Source: Ramicandelaber brevisporus
Lineage: Eukaryota > Kickxellomycota > Ramicandelaberales > Ramicandelaberaceae
Assembly: GCA_025201865.1 (NCBI GenBank)
Contig: MU603304.1
Span: 1-11,387 of the forward strand
Direction of reading: 5' to 3'
DNA: 11,387 bases
The position numbers and the translations under genes were made by a program. The notes beneath the pieces were generated by a model. The model was not told the origin of the DNA, did not search any database, and saw only the letters and a list, made by a program, of their open reading frames with translations. The stretch's first letter is position 1; every line of letters begins with the position of its first letter. This document shows, piece after piece, positions 1 to 7,600 of this stretch.

Positions 1-1302
1 GCCATGTCCATCTCGCTGACCCGCATTGAGAGCCGTCCTGCTCTTACGCCTGGCTACTACCAGTTCTTCATTGACTTTGAGACCAGCTCGTCGGAGCACC
101 TCGAGCAGGCCGTTGCCGAGCTGCGTGAGATTGCCAAGGAGGTGAGTGTGGTGTCGTTCTCTGGTCATTCGGACACTCCGTCAGCTTCAGCTGCTACTGC
201 CGCCACTGCGGCCAAGCCAGTTGCCGCCAATGCTTCGTCTGGAAGTGGCCGCGATGTGACTAGCAACGTCCCATGGTTCCCGCGCAAGAAGACCGACCTC
301 GACACGTTCGCTGACAAGGTCCTCGAGATGGGTGAGGAGCTCTCCTCTGACCATCCTGGTGCCCACGATCCAGCGTACCGTGCCCGTCGCGCTGAGATTA
401 CCCGCATTGCCAAGACCCACCGCCATGGCATGCCGCTTCCGCACATTGAGTACTCGGAGCAGGAAACTGCCACCTGGGGTGCTGTGTTTGACCGCCTCAC
501 CAAGCTCTACCCGACCCATGCCTGCCGCGAGCACCAGTACGTGTTCCCGCTGCTCGAACAGAACTGCGGCTTCCGCAAGGACAACATCCCACAGCTTGAG
601 GACGTGTCCAACTTCCTCAAGGACTGCACTGGCTTCACGCTTCGCCCGGTTATGGGTCTGCTGTCGTCTCGCGACTTTTTGAACGGCCTCGCCTTCCGTG
701 TCTTCCACTCCACCCAGTACATTCGCCACCACTCCAAACCACTCTACACTCCAGAGCCCGATGTGTGCCACGAGCTGCTTGGCCACGCTCCACTGTTTGC
801 CGATCCTGACTTTGCCGCCTTCTCCCAAGAAATTGGTCTCGCCTCTCTGGGTGCCTCCGACGATGACATTGAAAAGCTCGCCACCATCTTCTGGTTCACT
901 GTTGAATTCGGACTGTGCCGTCAAATTGGTCTTGATGGCAACAATGACGAGGTTCGTGCATTTGGTGCTGGTTTGTTGTCCTCCTTTGGCGAGCTCGAGT
1001 ATTGCCTCAGCGACAAGCCCGAGAAGCGTCCGTTTGATCCAGCCCGCACCGCCATTCAAAAGTACCCAATTACCGACTACCAGCCAGTCTACTTTGTTGC
1101 CGATTCGTTCAAGGACGCCAAGGACAAGGTGCGTGAATTTGCCGCATCGCTCAAGCGTCCATTTGATGTGCGCTACAATCCATACACTGAGACGATTGAA
1201 GTGCTGGATTCGCAGGACAAGCTCGTGCGCTATGCTCACTTGATCAAGCAAGATGTGTCTACACTGACCACTGCTCTCGAGCGTTTGAGCAGCTCTGCTT
1301 AA
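1..1302 (+). CDS. Phenylalanine-4-hydroxylase (aromatic amino acid hydroxylase), 5'-truncated by window edge
   Basis: Converts L-phenylalanine to L-tyrosine using O2, non-haem iron and a reduced pterin, in the cytosol. Numbering from the Met at base 4, the frame holds the end of an ACT regulatory domain (IESRP at 8-12), a linker, the catalytic core from VPWFP (89-93), and a C-terminal tetramerisation helix (about 405-430). Iron ligands are His256 and His261 (CHELLGH) and Glu301, with the same spacing as human PAH His285/His290/Glu330. Substrate-site residues R241, T249, W297, F302 and S326 match human R270, T278, W326, F331 and S349. The Met at base 4 lies inside the ACT domain, where about 57 human residues would precede IESRP, and the frame is open to base 1, so it is probably internal. 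Two insertions are visible: an Ala/Thr/Ser-rich linker (about 55-83) and six residues after the Glu ligand. Phenylalanine is favoured over tyrosine or tryptophan by overall similarity; specificity is inferred. Confidence 0.95.
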   Translation, partial: AMSISLTRIESRPALTPGYYQFFIDFETSSSEHLEQAVAELREIAKEVSVVSFSGHSDTPSASAATAATAAKPVAANASSGSGRDVTSNVPWFPRKKTDLDTFADKVLEMGEELSSDHPGAHDPAYRARRAEITRIAKTHRHGMPLPHIEYSEQETATWGAVFDRLTKLYPTHACREHQYVFPLLEQNCGFRKDNIPQLEDVSNFLKDCTGFTLRPVMGLLSSRDFLNGLAFRVFHSTQYIRHHSKPLYTPEPDVCHELLGHAPLFADPDFAAFSQEIGLASLGASDDDIEKLATIFWFTVEFGLCRQIGLDGNNDEVRAFGAGLLSSFGELEYCLSDKPEKRPFDPARTAIQKYPITDYQPVYFVADSFKDAKDKVREFAASLKRPFDVRYNPYTETIEVLDSQDKLVRYAHLIKQDVSTLTTALERLSSSA

Positions 1303-1415
1303 AAACAAATCCTGCCCTTTTAGCTGGCTTGGTTTGTTTGTTTGCTTTACAACTCTTCTTCTCTTTATACTAGTTTGTTTTATTTTACTCTTGCTTATCA
1401 CACTGTCCCGCACCC

Positions 1416-1438
1416 CCATCCATCCATCCATCCATCCA
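1416..1438. repeat. (CCAT)n tetranucleotide microsatellite
   Basis: Five perfect CCAT units plus a partial sixth lie in the 3' flank of the hydroxylase gene. Likely length-polymorphic; no function can be assigned. Confidence 0.9.
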
Positions 1439-1542
1439 ATTACTTTTTTTTATCTTATCATCTCTATTATACTTTTATTTTAAACCAACATGTCCCCAGA
1501 ATGTCTCAACTCGGTAGAACAAAGCATGTGTATCAACGTCTT

Positions 1543-1570
1543 GTTTCTGTTTCTGTTTCTGTTTCTGTTT
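1543..1570. repeat. (GTTTCT)n hexanucleotide repeat
   Basis: Four perfect GTTTCT units are followed by a degenerate GTTTTT, ending six bases before a TATATAAAA sequence. It may be the pyrimidine-rich arm of a promoter or plain microsatellite drift. Confidence 0.9.
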
Positions 1571-1575
1571 TTGTG

Positions 1576-1584
1576 TATATAAAA
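1576..1584 (+). promoter_or_regulatory. TATA-like element (TATATAAAA)
   Basis: A good TATA-box match directly downstream of the GTTTCT repeat. No credible coding start follows at promoter distance: the ATG at 1584 gives only ten codons, and the one at 1616 gives a repeat-derived frame. It could drive the gene at 2634 through a leader of about 1 kb, a non-coding transcript, or nothing. Confidence 0.3.
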
Positions 1585-1933
1585 TGAGTCGCTCGGACCA
1601 TGTGGATGAGGCTTGATGAGTATGTTGGTTATTCTTTCATTTCACACTCTTGTCAATCTCCTCCCAGTCATTGATGGCCATTTACACTTCCAGTCAACCA
1701 TTTGGGTTAAACCACGAGAGAGAGATGAAAAGAGTGCGAGAGTGCGCGGCAGTCAGCCAGCCAGCCAGTCAGTAGACTGTCTCGTTATAACTTCGACTTC
1801 GACTTCGAATTCGAAATCAACTACTCTGTTGCTGTTGCTGTGTTCTACGTGTTGACACCACTCCCGTTAAGCCTGACTGATAAACAAACTACTACTGCCA
1901 CTTCTACTGCTACAGCAAGATAGAGAAAGAGAC

Positions 1934-1950
1934 AGAGAGAGAGAGAGAGA
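1934..1950. repeat. (GA)n dinucleotide repeat
   Basis: A perfect AG/GA run of about eight units inside a longer purine-rich stretch (1921-1955), upstream of the small cysteine-rich gene. GA tracts are common in promoters, but no role is shown. Confidence 0.85.
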
Positions 1951-2312
1951 AAAGAGCGTTGACAATCCTACGACAGTGACAGCGACTGCAACGACAACAG
2001 CGACAACAGCAACGACAACAGCGACTGGCAGACCGACAGATATTCCTTCCTCTTTTGCAGCTCTGCAAATACCTCTGCGCTCTCTGTATCCGCTCTTGTT
2101 TCGCCCTTATTGCCGCATTTTCTTTGGTTGCTGTTCGTGTTTGATCGACAGCGCGAGCTATCCAGCCTGTTATTTAACCAGCCTTCTTCCAGCAACCAGC
2201 AACCAGCAACTGCCACCCAGGACAGTCGGCTGCAACACCAACACAAAACAAAAAACAACAACAACAACGCCAATATTCTCTTCGATTGACAATAATTACC
2301 TCACACACGAAG

Positions 2313-2391
2313 TTCACACACTCGCACTCACTCACGCACACTCACGCGCACACTCACACGCCTACTCACTCACTCACTTACTCACTCATTC
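2313..2391. repeat. Degenerate CACTCA/CACA repeat tract
   Basis: About 80 bases consist almost only of CACA, CACTCA and CGCACA units. Open frames across it give His/Thr/Ser repeat peptides and are not considered genes. It lies about 250 bases before the ATG at 2634, so it is in the likely promoter or leader. Confidence 0.85.
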
Positions 2392-2589
2392 AATACAGAA
2401 GCAATAACGCAGCTCCTCCATACTACGTCACTCTCCTGGGAAAAACGGAGAGAACAAAAGCTTCAAAATCCATTATCATCACAATAACTCTCTGTATCTT
2501 TAGAGAACCACTATAACTGCAACCACTGATACACACACATCACACACTACACTGACTGTCACTCCCCCTCTCAGCCAATAGCGTAGAAA

Positions 2590-2633
2590 ACAACAACAAC
2601 AACGACGGAAGCAGCAGCAGCAGCAGCAGCACA
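2590..2633 (+). promoter_or_regulatory. CAA/CAG-rich end of the 5' leader of the small cysteine-rich gene
   Basis: A CAA run (2591-2602) and a GCA/CAG run (2611-2630) end three bases before the ATG at 2634. The start context ACAATG has A at -3, favourable for eukaryotic initiation. Unstructured CAA-rich leaders generally allow efficient scanning; that this applies here is inference. Confidence 0.5.
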
Positions 2634-2831
2634 ATGCGGACGAATTCATTCTTTGTCGTAGTAGCCATTTTGGTGGCAATGGTACAAGCAAGTCCAATTG
2701 GCTCATTCATTAACCCTTCTGCTTGCACCAAGCCGAACGATTCTTGTAGCATAGAGTTCAACAGTTGCTGTCCTGGTTACTCGTGTAAACGTGCATTTTC
2801 TGACGCACCAACCACATTTTGCCTGGCTTAG
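2634..2831 (+). CDS. Small secreted six-cysteine protein, knottin (inhibitor cystine knot)-like
   Basis: A 65-residue protein of no family I can name. Residues 1-19 form a classic signal peptide: Arg2, a hydrophobic core (FFVVVAILVAMV) and a likely cleavage in VQA-SP after Ala19. The mature part of about 46 residues has six cysteines at 31, 38, 45, 46, 51 and 63. The pattern C-X6-C-X6-CC-X4-C-X11-C falls within the inhibitor-cystine-knot consensus, predicting pairs 1-4, 2-5 and 3-6. One N-glycosylation sequon lies at N35-D-S. Knottin folds occur in protease inhibitors, antimicrobial peptides, channel-blocking peptides and some fungal effectors; spacing alone cannot choose among these. The start has a good context and the stop follows directly after Cys63-Leu-Ala. 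The next gene also encodes a secreted cysteine-rich protein. Secretion is fairly sure, the fold is likely, the function is unknown. Confidence 0.75.
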   Translation: MRTNSFFVVVAILVAMVQASPIGSFINPSACTKPNDSCSIEFNSCCPGYSCKRAFSDAPTTFCLA

Positions 2832-3479
2832 AAAGCAGCTCACAAATCTGTGGGTGCGCTGACCTCACCTTTCATTTTGTTATTCAATATTACTTTTTTT
2901 ACTTTACGTTTATTGCACATAAATTATATTATCATTACTATGTTCACTTGCGCACATCACCACAAACCTGCCTATTGTTACTCACCATATTGCAAATTGA
3001 CTTGTTTTTCTTTTGTTGTTTAGTATTATATCTCTTTTACTATTTTTTCTTTGAAAAAAGTACAAAACAGACAATATATTGAGTATCGGAAAGACGGTGA
3101 TGGTCAATCGTGAGCCACATCTGTAAAAAGATGTATATCGGAGCGATGTTTCCCCTCTGTATATTATCGCAATCTAATGGTGGCAAACTGATTGATGAGT
3201 TTTTCTATGAGAAACGGCAACACTGTGTGGGGAGGATATTCAGAGAGCTACAGCTGCTCATTGTTTTTTTTCTTTTGTGAATCCTGCACAAGATGACGCT
3301 CGTCGATTCAAATTGCAATACATTGACACTATATGAGCAGAATGTGCATCCCAGTCGCCAACAATTTCTTCTTTTTCTATTCCCTCTTCTTCGACTTTGT
3401 CTTCTTTCTCTTCCACTGTTGAGATAATCTATTACAAGATCTACATTGACACATTTACGTTGTTTTTTTTTTTTGAAAG
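2832..3479. other. Intergenic region between two small secreted-protein genes
   Basis: No gene was seen. The first part is AT-rich and probably contains the 3' UTR of the upstream gene. The rest should hold the promoter and leader of the gene at 3480: a TATATGA-like site at about 3330, a pyrimidine-rich tract at 3366-3418 of the kind often seen before fungal transcription starts, and a run of twelve T (3463-3474) five bases before the ATG. Confidence 0.5.
3366..3418 (+). promoter_or_regulatory. CT-rich tract upstream of the Gly/Cys/Trp-rich gene
   Basis: About 50 bases of nearly pure C/T on the coding strand, 60-115 bases before the ATG at 3480. Pyrimidine tracts just upstream of start sites are common in strongly expressed fungal genes. 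No canonical TATA box follows, so this is a weak promoter call. Confidence 0.35.
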
Positions 3480-3956
3480 ATGCACTTTAGAACTGTATTA
3501 TTACTGTTGATGGCTTTGGTTACCACTGCAGTGGTGGTAGTGTTGGCCTCTCCAGTCAAGAATCCTCCAATTTACGAAGATACCCCTCATCTTTCGTCAA
3601 ATTCCTCAACAGACGCAGCAGCAGCAGCAGCAGCAGGAGCTACAAATGGCACCGAAATTGACTTGAGTACAAAGAAACCCATCAAGCCTCTGTGCTACTA
3701 CTATTATTACTGGTATGTGTGTGATGGCGGCTGTGGCTGGGGTGGATGCGGTGGCGGCTGGGGAGGAGGCTGGGGCGGAGGTGGAGGTGGAGGCTGTGGA
3801 TGGGGTGGATGTGGAGATGGATGTGGCTGGGGTGGATGCGGCGGCGGGTGCGGAGGATGGGGCTGCCTGACGCGTTTGTTGAAGCCAGCCAACTGGGGAT
3901 ACCCATTTAACCAGAATTCTGCGTCATCTTTGCCTGATTTGACGCCAAGCAACTAA
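3480..3956 (+). CDS. Secreted glycine/cysteine/tryptophan-rich repeat protein
   Basis: A 158-residue protein not recognised as a known family. Residues 1-24 are a strong signal peptide (HFR, then a long Leu/Val core, cleavage likely in VLA-SP). Next comes a hydrophilic spacer with seven alanines encoded by a GCA run (46-52) and two N-glycosylation sequons (N41-S-S, N56-G-T). An aromatic block, C-YYYYY-W-Y-V-C, spans 72-81. Residues 83-129 are almost only Gly, Cys and Trp, with the octamer GCGWGGCG at 84, 105 and 114. There are ten cysteines, all between 72 and 129, and eight tryptophans. The tail (130-158) is ordinary and polar, so the frame has not run into noise. Such composition suits a disulfide-crosslinked wall, adhesive or matrix protein, or metal binding; all of this is inference. 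Reading on the coding strand, the signal peptide, an exact repeat offset of 90 bases (30 codons) and the normal tail support a real gene. Confidence 0.7.
   Translation: MHFRTVLLLLMALVTTAVVVVLASPVKNPPIYEDTPHLSSNSSTDAAAAAAAGATNGTEIDLSTKKPIKPLCYYYYYWYVCDGGCGWGGCGGGWGGGWGGGGGGGCGWGGCGDGCGWGGCGGGCGGWGCLTRLLKPANWGYPFNQNSASSLPDLTPSN
3732..3866 (+). repeat. Imperfect tandem coding repeats of GCGWGGCG type
   Basis: A 20-base unit at 3732-3751 recurs exactly at 3822-3841, and with two mismatches at 3795-3814. All copies are in the same reading frame. The array encodes the Gly/Cys/Trp region of the secreted protein and points to growth by internal duplication. Confidence 0.85.
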
Positions 3957-4112
3957 TCTCAAAGTTGTTTTGAATTATGAACTCTTTTGTCCTTTTTAAA
4001 CCCATTTGCACATGTCATTCTGATACGAGTGATGTTGGGAGGCGGTCTACCCACTACAAGACATGCTGTTTAATAGATTCAACCAAAAAATGTTAGCATT
4101 GGACTTACGAAC

Positions 4113-4125
4113 AAAAGACTCAAAA
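4113..4125 (-). terminator. Pol III terminator T tracts of tRNA-Ala
   Basis: On the minus strand, two TTTT runs (4122-4125 and 4113-4116) follow the 3' end of the tRNA after five and fourteen bases. This is the usual RNA polymerase III termination signal. Confidence 0.7.
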
Positions 4126-4130
4126 CGAAT

Positions 4131-4201
4131 GGAGTAACTGGGGATTGAACCCAGGCCCTTCTACATGCAAAGCAGACGCGCTACCACTGCGCTATTACCC
4201 C
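4131..4201 (-). tRNA. tRNA-Ala (anticodon UGC)
   Basis: A 71-base intronless cloverleaf. Acceptor stem GGGGTAA pairs with TTACTCC, including the G3:U70 wobble pair that is the main alanine identity element. The D arm is GCGC-AGTGGTA-GCGC. The anticodon stem TCTGC/GTAGA has one G:U pair and loop TTTGCAT, giving anticodon TGC. The variable loop is AGGGC, and the T arm CTGGG-TTCAATC-CCCAG is fully paired. An A box (TAGCGCAGTGG) and B box (GGTTCAATCCC) are present, so it should be transcribed from internal promoters. CCA is not encoded, as expected for a nuclear eukaryotic gene. It lies between the Gly/Cys/Trp-rich gene and the 3' end of SEC31. Confidence 0.97.
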
Positions 4202-4627
4202 TGCTGTTTATCAAAAGAGAAGAAAAGTATGTATATCAATACTGTCTCACTTTGATTTGTTTCTACTTAACTCCACATCGTCATCTTAATACATTGTTAC
4301 AGCTGTCGTCCCGCATTTCCTACCTGCTACAGTCGACCTCGTTCTATATTCGGAATATACACTATTTTGGCAATCTCCCCGTCTTCATTATCTTTCGATA
4401 CACTGCCGTAATCTCCATCACTCTCTACATGATACTGTGATAACCATTCAATCAATATCAGCTATGAGCTGCTGGGTAGTAAACATATTCCAATAATAAT
4501 ATATATAACTCTACACATCAATAGTTGCTAGCATATGTTTTGTTAAACAGATAAGTATTCAAGAATAAAAAAAAAGATGAAAAGGGAGATGAAAGAAGAG
4601 ATGTTATAAAGAAATTGTGACTAATAT
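4202..4627. other. Intergenic: SEC31 3' flank and tRNA-Ala 5' flank
   Basis: AT-rich sequence with no credible gene. On the minus strand it should contain the SEC31 3' UTR and polyadenylation region; the AT-rich stretch at 4490-4510 is notable, but no AATAAA was identified on that strand. A frame on the plus strand overlapping the tRNA has no coding features. Confidence 0.5.
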
Positions 4628-7600
4628 TTAGCGCTGGTACATTCCGTACTGCTGCTGCTGCTGGGGTGGTGGTGGGCGAACTCCATACTGTTGCTGCGGT
4701 GGCGGTGGTGGGCGAGCGCCGTACTGCTGTGGAGGTGGTGGACGAACACCGAGCTGGCCAGCCTGAGGTGGGGGAGGAGGACCGCCATGGCCAGCATATG
4801 GTGGATGAGCAGCGGGTGGCATCTGCTGAAGCTGCTGCTGCTGCTGCTGGTACATGTGCTGTTGCTGTTGCAATTGCTGCTGCTGCTGCTGTTGCTGAGC
4901 AATGGTGTTGGCGATATTGACCAAGCCCTTGATACCAACAATCCAAGCGCTGGCAGCATCAAAGTGATTGCGAGTAATCTCCAGCTGAATCTGCTGCACT
5001 TGGCGATAGTCACGAGCAGAGGCAGCCTGAGCAATTTGGAGCAGACTTGGAATGACCACTGGATTGATAGTCTCGCAGTTCAAGCCATCAAACAGAGTGG
5101 AAAGACGCTTCTCGGTTTCATCAACAACCTTGTGCTGAGCCGAAGCAACCATTGGACGCAGACGCTCGAATTCGCCATTCAGAGCAGTGAAAATGATTCG
5201 GTGCTGAGCTGGAATGTGGCTGCGATCGCCTGGAGGGTACTTGGAGGCTGGCGGGGCTGGGGTACGTGATGCAACTGGGAGTTGTGGTGGCTGATGAGGA
5301 GATGGTGCATTTGGACGAACAGCGTGGCCAAGTGGAGATGTAGCATTCGGGATTGGTGGGCGACCTGGCTGAGGAGGCAGAGTCTGCTGCTGACGAGCAA
5401 AAGCGCTTTGGGCAGTTGGAGGCTGCTGGTCAAAGAGCGGCTGAGGCGGCTCAATTGGCTTCTGAGCTGGACGTGGCTGTGGTGGCTGAGGTGGCGACAA
5501 TGCACGCGGTGGCTGTGGCTGTTGGGCATACTGACCATTCATCGGTGCGCCTGGATACTGAGGCTGCTGCTGCTGTTGGTGCTGCTGGTGTTGTTGAGCA
5601 GACGGAGGTGGTGGTGGACGGACTGAGCCAGCCTTTGGAGGAGGAGGGAGCATTTGGGTGTTAGTGGCCATTGCACCAACGCCAGTCATCTGGTTTGGTG
5701 GGGGAGTTGCGCTGTATCCGCCAGCACCAGCCTGGTTACCGAATGGAGATGCGAGAGTGGCAACCTTTGGAGCAACGGAAGAGACTCTTTCACGAACAAT
5801 TGGTGCATCGTTCCAGTTGGCCTTTGGAGTTGCGCTCTGGCTGAGTGGAGGTGGCGCAGTGCTGCCTGGACGACCAACTGACAATCCGGACTGGCCATAT
5901 TGGCCATACTGCTGTTGTTGGTGAACTGGCTGCTGCTGCTGCTGGACTGGCTGATGCACCGGTTGCTGAACTGGTGGCTGATGGCTATAATAGGCAGGCT
6001 GCTGTTGCTGAATTGGTGGCTGCTGGTGCTGCTGCTGCTGTTGATTATAATAGAAATCTTGCTGCTGATGAGACTGATCATAGCCATAGTTGGCAGTGTT
6101 ATCATACTGAGGCTGCTCTGGCTCAATGATTGGCTCAGGCTCAATTTGGCGAGAAGCATCGAATGGGAATTCCTGTCTAATTCCATTGGCCCATTCATCA
6201 GATCCATCACCATAAATACGATCCTTCAGGACAGCGACCACATCTTCTCCAAGCTTATTAAACAAGTGATACTTGACTGGAATGAGCTCCAGGAATGATG
6301 CGGCCAATGCAACTTGTCCTTGCGCTGCAAGCAGCTGAGAATATTCAACAAATCGCTCATACAAGCTGGCAAGCTTCAGCTGATTGGATGGTGATGATTG
6401 CTTCGTGCTCGATGCATCTCCGTCCTGGACCTCAACAGAGTCTCCTGGAGTAGCTGCAGCATCGCCGCTGTCATCGGCAGCTGGGTGCTGTTCAGAGAAT
6501 GCATCGTCAAGAGCAGCCTGAGGAGAGACTGGATCCATGTTGTTAACATCATCGCCACCTTCCAGAGTGAGAGCTGGGTCTACATATTGAACAGCGGTAC
6601 GCAGCACAATTACACGCTCAATGAATCGGTGAAGAGATGTTGCTGATTTGTTGTTAGTCTTTGCATCACCATTCAGCCAAATGTTAACAACGCGCTCAAA
6701 GTTGTTTCCAACCAAATAGCACAACGATGCATTGCGAGTAGCTTCATCACGCTTAGCTGAGTCAGACTGTGGGAGCGATTCAGCATAATCATCCAAACGC
6801 TGGGCCAGCAGATCGCAAAGCTGAGGCAACACATCATACTCAGCATAGGTGCACAGCAATACCAAAATTTCATCCCAGTCATTAATGTCACAGTTGTTAA
6901 CCACATCAGAGTAGTCGCCATTGGTGACGCCTTCAACCAGGCGAAGGAAAGACGGACGGCCATTGCGCTGAGCAAAGAATAGGCGCTGAGCACTCTGAAC
7001 AAGCTCTTTGCCTCCAAGGTGTGCAAGGATCAATCCTTCGGCTGAGCGTCCATGAGCAAAGCACAGCTCAACTGCGCTAGAATGATCACCAATCAAGAGC
7101 GCTTGGGTAATCAGTCCATCAACGCCGGAGTCTGCGTCGCGAGCCCCCACGCTGAATGGAGAGCCGGTTGAAGCAGCTTCTGAACCAATGGCAGTGGCCA
7201 GTCTGAGAGCAGAGAGAGCAGCTGCAACTGTGTTCAAATCATTGGATGAGCCAGTAGTAGTTGGTGATTTTGGTTGGGCCATTGATGGTGATTTGGCCTT
7301 GTTGTTGTTAGCATTGTTAACCAAGTGCGATTCAATTTTAGATTTGATTGCCTCTTTATCAAAACCAAGGAACTTGATCAATTCACCACGGCGATCATCA
7401 TCAAACATTACTCTCAACAACTTCCATTGACGCAGTGATTCATTCAATTGATCAATCTTAGTCTGGCTGGACTTGTCATTTGGAGACTGCTTCTCACGCT
7501 GTATATCGGATGATAGCTGACGAATTCTAGCCTCGCACAGTTCAGTGCAGCGACCCTGAGTCCATGCAACCTCCAACTGCTTGATTGGCTGAACAAGAGA

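Larger units (their letters stand above)
1303..2633. other. Gene-free, microsatellite-rich region: PAH 3' flank and leader of the small cysteine-rich gene
   Basis: No convincing gene was found here on either strand. The first 200-300 bases are T-rich and probably hold the hydroxylase 3' UTR; no clear AATAAA was seen. Simple repeats are crowded in: CCAT, GTTTCT, CAGC, CTTCGA ending in a 12-bp palindrome (1804-1815), GA, CAACGACAACAG-type trinucleotides (about 1988-2025), CACTCA, CAA and CAG. A TATA-like TATATAAAA sits at 1576-1584 and a pyrimidine tract ending in GCAG, like a 3' splice site, at about 2041-2060. The second half is probably promoter and 5' leader of the gene at 2634. Open frames here are made of repeats and were not called. 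Confidence 0.6.

Noticed and set aside
187-1431. A 414-codon open frame antisense to the hydroxylase gene
   Set aside because: It mirrors the codon structure of the real gene, shows no family features and starts from repeat DNA beyond the hydroxylase stop.
1798-1815. Heat-shock element in the CTTCGA/TTCGAATTCGAA array
   Set aside because: The TTC and GAA units are not separated by the two bases that a heat-shock element needs.
1968-2407. Open frames on both strands over 1968-2407
   Set aside because: Their proteins are Thr/Ala, Leu/Ser or His/Thr repeats produced by microsatellites, with no domain or conserved features.
3095-3215. Possible C/D box snoRNA (GTGATGG, later CTGA and TTGATGAG)
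   Set aside because: The boxes deviate from RUGAUGA, and no terminal stem pairs the ends.
3463-3479. 3' splice site before the ATG at 3480 (twelve T then GAAAG)
   Set aside because: The tract ends in AAG rather than CAG or TAG, and no good donor with a branch site was seen upstream.
4666-5664. Several plus-strand frames rich in Leu, Trp or Val opposite SEC31
   Set aside because: They are reverse readings of the Gln/Pro codons of the SEC31 tail and linker.
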